Assembly (NCBI RefSeq): GCF_963678835.1
Contig: NZ_OY787469.1
Coordinates: 3,224,001 to 3,288,000 of the forward strand
DNA from: an uncultured Desulfuromonas sp.
Lineage (GTDB): Bacteria > Desulfobacterota > Desulfuromonadia > Desulfuromonadales > Desulfuromonadaceae
Direction: 5' to 3'
DNA length: 64,000 bases
Shown: in pieces, positions 53,830-61,087 of the stretch
How positions within the stretch are numbered: the first letter of the stretch is position 1
Layout: each line of letters opens with the position of its first letter
The notes under the pieces: model-generated
What the model was told of the DNA's origin: nothing
Database searches by the model: none
What the model saw: only the letters and a program-made list of their open reading frames with translations
Position numbers and translations under genes: made by a program

Positions 53830-54251
53830 CAGACCTCCTTTTCAACTTCGAAATCGTAGCCGTGGATCAGGACGCCGTTTTTACCGAGCAGGTGTTCATC
53901 CTGCAGGGGCCACAGGCGACGTGACGTGTCCAGTTTCAATCCAGTTAATGCTTCGCCGATAGCGGCGATCAGTGCCAAAACATCAGTGCTGGTGTCGGCA
54001 TTGCTACGCCTGCCGCTGGCAGCGATGAGGATGGTCCACACTTTGCGGGTTGGTGCCGATATGGACGCACCACCCATGATTCTTTGCTTGCCGTAGTTAC
54101 CACCGGCATAGAGCACATGCAGCGATGGCTTTTTTGCAGTATCACGCAGCAGTTCAGTGATATCTCCGGCAAATGGCTCGACGGATTTTGCGGCTGTAAC
54201 GCCGCCTTGCAGCGCGGTGATGATTGATTCACGGTCGGCCAGCAGATCCAT
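53829..54251 (-). CDS. Mu gp37-like connector protein (DUF1834 type)
   Basis: A 140-residue protein, MDLLADRESIITALQGGVTA at the start, then LHVLYAGGNYGKQRIMG and RRLWPLQDEHLLGKNGVLIH. Length, position after the gp36-like gene and pattern fit the Mu gp37/DUF1834 family, thought to act in head-tail joining or tail termination. It begins directly after the upstream stop (TAA-ATG). Confidence 0.7.
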   Translation of the reverse strand: MDLLADRESIITALQGGVTAAKSVEPFAGDITELLRDTAKKPSLHVLYAGGNYGKQRIMGGASISAPTRKVWTILIAASGRRSNADTSTDVLALIAAIGEALTGLKLDTSRRLWPLQDEHLLGKNGVLIHGYDFEVEKEV

Positions 54252-54704
54252 TTAATATTCCTCCATCCATCCGGCCATTTTACTGTCGGTAAAAACCGGG
54301 GTCGGGGCTTTGACGGCGGGCAGATCGCTGGCCGTGGTGACGGTTTCGCCGCTGATCGCCACGGCACCGATCAGTTTCAAATTGCCCTCACTGATGCGGG
54401 TCAGGTCTTTGCGCGCCGTGGCGTAATTGTCGACCACGGTTTTCGGCGGCTCGATCTGCGGGCGCAGGCCATAGATTTTGTAGGTGACCAAATCCAGGGC
54501 TATGGAGAGCAGCTGCGACGGCACCGGCGACACCGGTGTTTGATAGCGACCGCTGCACGCGCCGTTGATCATGTCGTCGACTTCGGCGATCAGGTTATTG
54601 ACGCGTGTGGTATTGATCTCTCCCAGGCCCTCTTTGTCGGTCAGGTCGATGAGGGTGTCGTCGTCAATGCGGTTTTCAGTGATGTCGTCGATGGTGAAGT
54701 ACAT
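54252..54704 (-). CDS. Mu gp36-like connector protein (DUF1320)
   Basis: A 150-residue protein, MYFTIDDITENRIDDDTLID at the start with VDDMINGACSGRYQTPV and LLSIALDLVTYKIYGLRPQ. This is the DUF1320/Mu gp36 pattern: a small head-tail connector encoded just after the capsid gene. A GGAG ribosome site precedes the ATG. Confidence 0.82.
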   Translation of the reverse strand: MYFTIDDITENRIDDDTLIDLTDKEGLGEINTTRVNNLIAEVDDMINGACSGRYQTPVSPVPSQLLSIALDLVTYKIYGLRPQIEPPKTVVDNYATARKDLTRISEGNLKLIGAVAISGETVTTASDLPAVKAPTPVFTDSKMAGWMEEY

Positions 54705-54717
54705 AGCTCACTCCGTG

Positions 54718-54776
54718 AGATTTCACATTTAAGATTGCGGATTTCAAATGACCGGGCGGGACGGTGCCCGCCCGGT
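54718..54776. repeat. Short repeat and GC-rich hairpin between capsid and connector genes
   Basis: 54718-54757 resembles 53581-53620 (GAGATTTCA, AAGATT, GATTTCAA in the same order). It runs into ACCGGGCGGG-ACGGTG-CCCGCCCGGT, a perfect 10-bp stem at 54750-54776. The inner 21 bases are identical to hairpin III of host repeat copy B2 (near 40741). The hairpin could reduce read-through from the capsid gene. Confidence 0.6.
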
Positions 54777-54781
54777 TACTG

Positions 54782-55903
54782 TTAACCGCAGACCGTAGCC
54801 TTAACAATCCCCTGCATGTTGGGGCTGGGGAACGGCTTGCTCTGGCCGACCAACTGATAGCCGGACGGATTTTTGCTCTCGATGGGCTTGACGAACATGG
54901 GCAATGCCTGCAGGTTGGCATCGAGATCATCCACCGCCGCATACGGCATGACGTGGTTGGCATCGAGCGCGATCATTTCGAGATCGTTGTCGGCAACCGT
55001 CGGTACCAGTGTTTTGGTTTTCGGGTTGTAGTTCTTCTCGGTGCGGCGTTGGATGAGGTAGCCGCCGATGTCGATGCCCTTATCGGAAACACTGACCTGC
55101 AATTTTGCCGTGCTGGTGAAATTGCCGACCAGACCCAACAGCGTGGAGTACGTTGTCTTTCCCGCCCAGATGCCGACGCTTTCCCCGTAGCCGTAGTCCT
55201 CCAGCTTTTCTTTCATCTCTTCGAGAATCTCGAACACATGGGCCACTTTTGCATCAGTGGCAGTAAACAACTTGGTCGGTGTGACGGTGAGCTGAGAGCC
55301 GAATTCAATAACATAATCTTCCATCACGCCGCCGGAGATCTGCACCGGCCAAGAGAGCGAGCCGCTTTTCGCCGTGGCAGCGATTGCCTCGGTTGTTTTG
55401 CGGATGGTGCGCCGAATAACGTCAGTTTTTTGCTGCGCCCAGCGCTGTTGATCTGAGACCCCCAGCAGCTTGAGGTTGTTCAGGTCTGCCGCTGAGACAA
55501 ACGTGTCCGGGTTGATCGGCAGCGGTTCATAAAATGTCGTTGCGCCGGTATTGCCGGGGATCGAGATTGACCCCTGGCCACGCTGCGACAACGGCATGGC
55601 GCGAACAACCTGGTTGACAACGTCAGCACCGATCACGGGCAATGGAATCTGCGGGCGATTGGCAAACATGATGTCCATGACCGGAGTCTTGATTACCGGC
55701 AGGTTGTTCAGATATTGAGCGATGGCTTTAGGTGTAAACAGTCCGCGAATATCCAGAATGCCTGCCAGACCAACCATGGGCAGCAGAGCTTCAGGGCCGA
55801 GGCCCGTTGTTGTTTCCGGCTGGGCAAATACTGTACCTGGGAAGATGGCAATGGCGGCGATCAGCAGCAACGCCCAAATTCCGAAACTAAAAAATCCTCT
55901 CAT
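54782..55903 (-). CDS. Major capsid protein, lambda gpE-like, with signal-peptide-like N-terminus
   Basis: A 373-residue protein. From about residue 45 (MVGLAGILDIRGLFTPKAIA) to the end it has the major capsid protein E pattern, including ADVVNQVVRAMPLSQRGQ, GIWAGKTTYSTLLGLVG and the terminal QSKPFPSPNMQGIVKATV. It is not of the Mu gpT type. Unusually, residues 1-27 (MRGFFSFGIWALLLIAAIAI, then FPGTVFA) have the form of a Sec signal peptide with a cleavage site after residue 27. The ATG at 55903 has AAAGGA at good spacing, so this start is well supported. Confidence 0.85.
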   Translation of the reverse strand: MRGFFSFGIWALLLIAAIAIFPGTVFAQPETTTGLGPEALLPMVGLAGILDIRGLFTPKAIAQYLNNLPVIKTPVMDIMFANRPQIPLPVIGADVVNQVVRAMPLSQRGQGSISIPGNTGATTFYEPLPINPDTFVSAADLNNLKLLGVSDQQRWAQQKTDVIRRTIRKTTEAIAATAKSGSLSWPVQISGGVMEDYVIEFGSQLTVTPTKLFTATDAKVAHVFEILEEMKEKLEDYGYGESVGIWAGKTTYSTLLGLVGNFTSTAKLQVSVSDKGIDIGGYLIQRRTEKNYNPKTKTLVPTVADNDLEMIALDANHVMPYAAVDDLDANLQALPMFVKPIESKNPSGYQLVGQSKPFPSPNMQGIVKATVCG

Positions 55904-55933
55904 CGTTTAAATCCTTTCGTTTGAGCCAGCCGG

Positions 55934-56533
55934 TTACACGGTCAGCAGATAATGGGTCGCCATGGCGTTCATGACGGCTGCGCTTGGCGCGGCTTTGTCG
56001 GTAATGCCGATCTTGAGGGTGTCGGTGGCCACATGGCCGAGGACAACAGCAATGCCAGCCGTGGAATGCGCGGTGTCAACCTGTACATCGAGCACGCCGT
56101 CAATGGCGGTCATATAGTCTGCGGCGACGTCGGCATCGGTGGGCGGGGCGGCGTTGAACGTGGCACTGACGGATGCGGTAGCGTAATTGACGGTGCCTGT
56201 GCCACCGGCATCACCGACCAGATTGCCGTTGCCGTCGTCTGTGAAGATCTCGGTGCCGTCGGTGATGGTGACGAAACCCGGCTCAAGCGGCAGTTCATCG
56301 CCCAGGGTGGCGGCAAAGGTTTTCTCGGTGGCGTCGCCGGTTCCGATGGATTCGGCGGTGACGGTTTGCAACGGCTTATGCACGCCGCTGCTGTTTTTGG
56401 TGAGCAGCAGGCCGGTGGGATAGACGCCGCTGACTGCCGTGAGGATAACGCCGATCAAGAGCGGCAGCTGTCCGGGGCGTCCGGCGTGCTCTTCGTCGCG
56501 GGTCATTTTCATGGTGATTCCGTTGATAGGCAT
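55934..56533 (-). CDS. Putative head decoration protein
   Basis: A 199-residue protein between the protease/scaffold and capsid genes, where lambda encodes gpD. It opens MPINGITMKMTRDEEHAGRP and has a Gly/Ala/Thr-rich beta body (GVYPTGLLLTKNSSGVHKPL, ATYHYLLTV-like C-terminus). Position and composition suggest a capsid-stabilising protein; the sequence is not a clear match to one family. Confidence 0.6.
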   Translation of the reverse strand: MPINGITMKMTRDEEHAGRPGQLPLLIGVILTAVSGVYPTGLLLTKNSSGVHKPLQTVTAESIGTGDATEKTFAATLGDELPLEPGFVTITDGTEIFTDDGNGNLVGDAGGTGTVNYATASVSATFNAAPPTDADVAADYMTAIDGVLDVQVDTAHSTAGIAVVLGHVATDTLKIGITDKAAPSAAVMNAMATHYLLTV

Positions 56534-56570
56534 GGTGATTTATCCTTTCAAATAGGGTTTGATAAACGTC

Positions 56571-56948
56571 TTAGACCTTGGAGGTCAGATCTTCGCTGAA
56601 GGACACTTCCTCTCCGGTCGGCTTTTGCGGCTCCCCATGAGACGTGTCGGCAACCTCGCTGAAGTCGATCTGCTTGCCCATGCTGGAGAGCAGGTCTTTC
56701 ATGGTGTCGACCTGGCTTTTGGTCACGGTGGCGTCGCCTTCGGAAAAATCGACGGTCGTGTCGTTGCTCATACTGGTCAGCAGGCTGACGGCGGCATTTT
56801 GCTTGGCCGGGAGCAGCCTGCCTTGCTTGACCAGGCTTTCACAAAAGTCGGCGGCGGATGTCTTTGCCTGGTCGGCTTCTTTCTGCTTCAGCTTGTCTTC
56901 GCGTTTTTTCAGTTCCGCCTCTTTGGCGGCAATCTCTTCAGGTGTCAT
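56571..56948 (-). CDS. Nested scaffold protein (internal start within the protease gene)
   Basis: An in-frame ATG at 56948 is preceded by GAGGAG at 9 bases and would give a 125-residue protein, MTPEEIAAKEAELKKREDKL at its start, consisting only of the coiled-coil scaffold region. Phages of the Mu (I/Z) and lambda (C/Nu3) groups make scaffold from such internal starts. The ribosome site is seen directly; translation from it is inferred. Confidence 0.65.
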   Translation of the reverse strand: MTPEEIAAKEAELKKREDKLKQKEADQAKTSAADFCESLVKQGRLLPAKQNAAVSLLTSMSNDTTVDFSEGDATVTKSQVDTMKDLLSSMGKQIDFSEVADTSHGEPQKPTGEEVSFSEDLTSKV

Positions 56949-57605
56949 TGTTGCGGTCTCCTCTGTGTGAGTGGTTTGTTGCGGTTTTTCAGTAAAGGAT
57001 GATTCTTGCGGTTGCGGCGTCTCGGGACGGGCCGCAGTGCGTTCAATATCTTCAATGTCGTAGGCGGAGATGGTCTTGTCGGCTTCGTCGCGGCCAAATT
57101 GCTCGATGATCATCTCCCGCAGCCCACGCAACATGCGGGCAATGCTCGACAGGTTCCAACTGGTTGGCGCGGCGAAATCGACGGTGATGCAATTCTTGTC
57201 TTCACTGGCGAATTCCACCTGTTTCAGTCCCTTAATGGCTGGGGCTGCGGCACCCAAAAAGCCGACATGTTTGAGGTAGTAGCTTCCCCGTGACGGGTTG
57301 CCCGGATGGTCCGGCGGGTACCAACTCGCTGACACGGTGCCGAAGCGACCGTCTTTGACCATCTCCTCGAACTGGACTTCGACTTGCTCCGGCTCTGCAA
57401 ACATATTGCCGTCGGCAAAGTTGAGGCTCTTGATCCAGCCGTAAGCGGGTGCATCTGTTTTTGGATGGCCAATGACGATGGGTGCGCGATGCAATGCCGG
57501 ATCGTAGACCTCGGCACTTGCGGTCAGACGTTCTTCGGTAAAATCGACCTGGCCACCGTTTGAGGCAGTGTGTTTGCCTGTTTTTGTAATATGGATTGGC
57601 TGCAT
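56571..57605 (-). CDS. Prohead protease (Mu gpI-like) with C-terminal scaffold region
   Basis: A 344-residue protein. The N-terminal half (MQPIHITKTGKHTASNGGQV, APIVIGHPKTDAPAYGWIKS, GTVSASWYPP) matches the Mu gpI-type protease, with His in the IGHP segment and Ser in the VSAS segment as likely catalytic residues. The C-terminal part from about residue 220 is a charged coiled coil (AAKEAELKKREDKLKQKEAD) of scaffold type. GGAGG precedes the ATG. A nested gene for the scaffold alone is listed separately. Confidence 0.82.
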   Translation of the reverse strand: MQPIHITKTGKHTASNGGQVDFTEERLTASAEVYDPALHRAPIVIGHPKTDAPAYGWIKSLNFADGNMFAEPEQVEVQFEEMVKDGRFGTVSASWYPPDHPGNPSRGSYYLKHVGFLGAAAPAIKGLKQVEFASEDKNCITVDFAAPTSWNLSSIARMLRGLREMIIEQFGRDEADKTISAYDIEDIERTAARPETPQPQESSFTEKPQQTTHTEETATMTPEEIAAKEAELKKREDKLKQKEADQAKTSAADFCESLVKQGRLLPAKQNAAVSLLTSMSNDTTVDFSEGDATVTKSQVDTMKDLLSSMGKQIDFSEVADTSHGEPQKPTGEEVSFSEDLTSKV

Positions 57606-57704
57606 GGTTCCTCCGTTGTCTCTATCCGTTCGAGAAGGCGTTTAAACACCGTTTAAATTTTATTTTCTCTTTGCCTGCGCTACCTATGTATGGTTTTCGC
57701 TGCC

Positions 57705-58244
57705 TCAGCGGCTTAAAACCGATTTTACGTGTCGCGGGATCGTGGCTTCGATGTCTGCACGACCGGCAGCGCTCAAGTACATGAATTCGCGGCCTGGAAT
57801 ATTTGGATCAACACTGTGCGCCTTAACGGTCACCCAGACCGGATATTTCAATTTTCTGCCGAAGGCCATGGTAGTGAGCCTGCGGTGCTGCGGGACCTGT
57901 ACCGGACCATCGCTGCCGAAGTTCTGCATAGCGGCATGCTTTGCCGGAGCTGTAACCATGGCGCTGTCCGCATCGGAGCTTGGGAAAATGGTGTTTTTTA
58001 ATGTTCCATCAACCTGCAGTTTTTTTCCGGGCCACTTGTTGCGACTGGTGCGACCGGCAATAGTGGAGGCGGCCAGATCCTCCCAGGGGCCATCCGGCCC
58101 TTGCTCTTTGTCGAAATGGTCGCGGATATCCTCAAGCATCACCTCGGACAGATCGGCCATGAGTGCGCTCGGGTTGTCGAGATCGGTGATCAAGGCCGTT
58201 AGTTTGCGGCTGACGGCAGCATCTGTGACGGTGATGGTGATCAT
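57705..58244 (-). CDS. Virion morphogenesis protein (Mu gpG-like)
   Basis: A 179-residue protein. MITITVTDAAVSRKLTALI, the segment MLEDIRDHFDKEQGPDGPWEDLA (about residues 36-58) and the late IPGREFMYLSAAGRADIE are diagnostic of the gpG-like virion morphogenesis family, involved in tail completion or head-tail joining. The 99 bases to the protease gene and the 117 bases upstream to the F-like gene contain no other gene. Confidence 0.85.
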   Translation of the reverse strand: MITITVTDAAVSRKLTALITDLDNPSALMADLSEVMLEDIRDHFDKEQGPDGPWEDLAASTIAGRTSRNKWPGKKLQVDGTLKNTIFPSSDADSAMVTAPAKHAAMQNFGSDGPVQVPQHRRLTTMAFGRKLKYPVWVTVKAHSVDPNIPGREFMYLSAAGRADIEATIPRHVKSVLSR

Positions 58245-58361
58245 GGCGCGGTTGATTCCTCGCTGTTTTGTGTTATAGTTTTCTCTCGCAAGGGAGCGTT
58301 GCTCGCCAGGGGGGCCACTCTGTCATGAAGCGACAACGAGCCGGGCTGTGAGCCGGTCCGG

Positions 58362-59612
58362 TCATCGTCCCTTGCCGTAGAGCAATAACCCCTTTCGCTG
58401 CCGTTCTGTGTAGGGAAGGTTTGGCTCTCCCTTCTTATGCGGCACAAACGCCGTCACCCCTTGGGCAACCCCGTCGATCACTTCAAAAACTGCCATTCCG
58501 GCCACCCGTTTTTTATCCTGCGTTTTCCACAATGTGATGTAGCGGCGGCCAAGCCGCACCTTTCCGGCTTTGTCGACTTGTGGTGTCAACCACACTTCAT
58601 AAGGCGATTCAATCATCGACTGGATCAGCGGGATAATCTGGCCGTGGCCGTCCTTATGGAACTTCCAGCCGCCCTTTGCCCGATCTTCAAACGCCCTCAG
58701 GCTGAGGATGACCGGCTCTCCCATGACGTCTGTGAGCACGGTTTCTTCGCCGTAGAGGTCGATAAACGCCTGTTTGTATTGCTCGTCGGTCAGTCCGGAT
58801 TTGAGCAGCATGCTTTCGTCGAGATCGGCGATCTGCTTTGCTGCGATGTTTTCGAGTGTGCGGCGTCGGTAATCCGCCGGGCCTTTGAGGTTTCCCATGG
58901 CCTCCGGCAAGCCACCCTCGACAATGCGGCCATCGACTACACCGCCCCAGGCGGACCGACCTGGATTGACGGCAAAGCCGCGATCCGGGATCATGCGCCT
59001 GGCGGGCATCTTGACGCCGCTCTCCGGGTTGATCGGTTCAATCAGCTTGTTGGTCGGATCATCCGTCTCCGGCGTCAGCCCTCTGGCCTGCAGCTGCCGG
59101 TCGCTCAAGGCGCGCACGCTGCACCGGCAGAGGTATCCGTTGAGCGGCCACCAGGTATCCCAAAATTGATGATCATAGCGAAACACCTTGCCGTGCATGG
59201 CAGCGTGGGTTGGCCTGGTACTGCCGTCCATGACCGCGTCATACATCCACCAAGGCCGATTAGCCGCATTGGCTGTCATCTGCTCGTAACGCCCGACCTG
59301 GTAGGCGGTCTGCAGGTTGGTGCGGAAGATGGTTTCAATCCGGCGCGCCCTGGGTCCGGTCCAGCCACGGGCCTCAATGACCGAGGCGATATCCTTCTTG
59401 AAATCGGCAAAGCTGACGCCGCTCTCCATCTGCTTGCGCATGGCTTGGAAGATGCTGTCGAGCTGGTCACCTTTGGCCATGCCACCGACTGCGAATGCAC
59501 GCACCTTGGCGGCGTCTGTCAGCTTGGCGTACTGGCCCGGCGACAGCTGGACTTTGCTGTCCCAGTATTTGAGTGCCTGCTCAAAAGGCTTTGGCTCAAA
59601 ACTCAGGCTCAC
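58362..59612 (-). CDS. Mu gpF-like minor head protein fused to a PBECR-type nuclease domain
   Basis: A 416-residue protein. Residues 1-260 are the F-like head morphogenesis module, with the signature STRPTHAAMHGKVFRYD and a CRCSV motif near 160. Residues about 290-416 (GWKFHKDGHGQIIPLIQSMI, YEVWLTPQV, RRYITLWKTQDKKRVAGMAV, ending in a RKGLLLYGKG-type motif) resemble the phage barnase/EndoU/colicin-like (PBECR) domains known at this place in phage head proteins. A nuclease delivered or used during infection is proposed for that group; activity here is not shown. It overlaps the portal stop by 4 bases. Confidence 0.82.
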   Translation of the reverse strand: MSLSFEPKPFEQALKYWDSKVQLSPGQYAKLTDAAKVRAFAVGGMAKGDQLDSIFQAMRKQMESGVSFADFKKDIASVIEARGWTGPRARRIETIFRTNLQTAYQVGRYEQMTANAANRPWWMYDAVMDGSTRPTHAAMHGKVFRYDHQFWDTWWPLNGYLCRCSVRALSDRQLQARGLTPETDDPTNKLIEPINPESGVKMPARRMIPDRGFAVNPGRSAWGGVVDGRIVEGGLPEAMGNLKGPADYRRRTLENIAAKQIADLDESMLLKSGLTDEQYKQAFIDLYGEETVLTDVMGEPVILSLRAFEDRAKGGWKFHKDGHGQIIPLIQSMIESPYEVWLTPQVDKAGKVRLGRRYITLWKTQDKKRVAGMAVFEVIDGVAQGVTAFVPHKKGEPNLPYTERQRKGLLLYGKGR

Positions 59613-61087
59613 AGCACATCCTCCGTCACGGCCTGTCGGCCACCGAGTTGCGCGGCCAGCCAGCCGCGTTCAAGCAGGTCCTGCAAGTCGGATGCATCGA
59701 GATCCGGGTAGAGTTCGAGCAAGTTATCGAATGCATCTTCCCAGGTGTCGGCTGTGGTGATGGCTTTGAGGATCAGCGCTTCGTTGTCGGCCAGGGCGTT
59801 GCTGGCTTGCACGCTCAGCTGATCGGCCAGTTCATCGAGCGCGTCTTGGCCTGGTGTTGCTTGTTCGGAAAACTCAGCCACTTCGCCGGTTGTGGTATCC
59901 ACAACGTCGAAATCGTCTTCATCCAGACCGTAGGTACCGACGAAGTATTTTTTCTTAAAGCGCACCCCGACCTCTTTGAGGTTCTTATCAACCTCTGATT
60001 TCTCTTTGAGGTCAGCTTCAGCACCGGCGCGAATCCACAATTGAGGATAACGGCCATGACCTGGGAACTGATAGTCGACCAACCAGCGCACCGCCTGGGC
60101 GTTGAGTTGTTCACTCATGGCATCGGCATCGGCTTTGACCAGATCTTCGCGCACGTTCTCCTGGGCGGTGTCGTTACCGAGTTTGCCGGGGGTGCCTTGC
60201 GTGGTGCCGCTCTGGCCGAGGATGCAGATGGTCATCTCGGTATCCATGTAGCTAACCAGCTCGCGTTGGGTACTGATCGCGCCAGTGCTGGCCGCTTCGA
60301 ATAAATCAATCAGCATCCCTTCCGGCTTTGTAACCAGAGCACCATTGCGAATATTTTCCATTGCGGCCATCAAGGTCGCCTTTTGTGCTTCATCAGCGCC
60401 GCGTGGATATGACCCGACGATGGACGGCACGGCGTGTTTCTCACAAAATTTCAACCAGAATTTAATGCCGTTTTTCTTGAACCACCAAAGCCAGTAGAGT
60501 TCGCGACCGAGGCCTTCGCCATAAGGTGTTTCGACTTCATCGCCAAACACATAGCGCTGGAATTTGCGCGGATGGTTGGCGGTCAGGTTGATTCCCTCAA
60601 TTGGGTTGTCTGCCGTGAGCAGGTGCAGACTGCTATCGATGTGATAACGGAAGCGCCGCTGAGCACGAACCTTCATATCGCTGATAAAGGTGTCGCCTTC
60701 GCTGTGGTCCCACATGATTTCGCTGACGGCGAAGCCTTTAAGCACTCCGCCGCGTAGAGAACCGCGACGGCTGCGATCAAACGGGAAAGACAAAAACACC
60801 TGCTTGACGTAGTCGGCGATCTTCATGTCAAGGGCTTCGTCACTGGCCGGGGTGACATCCCACTCTTTGCCGACAACGGCCATGGCGCGGGTGCGCAAGC
60901 TGGTGCCGACGCGGCTATCTCGGCCAATATCGTCATAGACGGTGATGTCGCCGCCACACTCCAGGCGCAGCACTTTATCGGGGTTTTCAAGGGTGTTTAA
61001 AAACCCGTTAAAGATGGCCTGATCGTCGCGCTCAAGGCTGGCGACTTCGTCGAGTTCAGGTTTTTGTGGTGCGTTTTCGACTGCCAT
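59609..61087 (-). CDS. Portal protein (Mu gp29-like, DUF935)
   Basis: A 492-residue portal of the DUF935 family, forming the dodecameric DNA entry channel of the head. Typical segments are DDIGRDSRVGTSLRTRAMAV, VLKGFAVSEIMWDHSEGDTF, RELYWLWWFKKNGIKFWLKF and CILGQSGTTQGTPGKLGND. It directly follows the terminase gene with no gap and overlaps the F-like gene by 4 bases. Confidence 0.93.
   Translation of the reverse strand: MAVENAPQKPELDEVASLERDDQAIFNGFLNTLENPDKVLRLECGGDITVYDDIGRDSRVGTSLRTRAMAVVGKEWDVTPASDEALDMKIADYVKQVFLSFPFDRSRRGSLRGGVLKGFAVSEIMWDHSEGDTFISDMKVRAQRRFRYHIDSSLHLLTADNPIEGINLTANHPRKFQRYVFGDEVETPYGEGLGRELYWLWWFKKNGIKFWLKFCEKHAVPSIVGSYPRGADEAQKATLMAAMENIRNGALVTKPEGMLIDLFEAASTGAISTQRELVSYMDTEMTICILGQSGTTQGTPGKLGNDTAQENVREDLVKADADAMSEQLNAQAVRWLVDYQFPGHGRYPQLWIRAGAEADLKEKSEVDKNLKEVGVRFKKKYFVGTYGLDEDDFDVVDTTTGEVAEFSEQATPGQDALDELADQLSVQASNALADNEALILKAITTADTWEDAFDNLLELYPDLDASDLQDLLERGWLAAQLGGRQAVTEDVL

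Noticed and set aside
58241..58447. 68-residue minus-strand frame between gpG-like and F-like genes
   Set aside because: It overlaps the end of the F-like gene in another frame, has an unbiased composition and no recognisable ribosome site.
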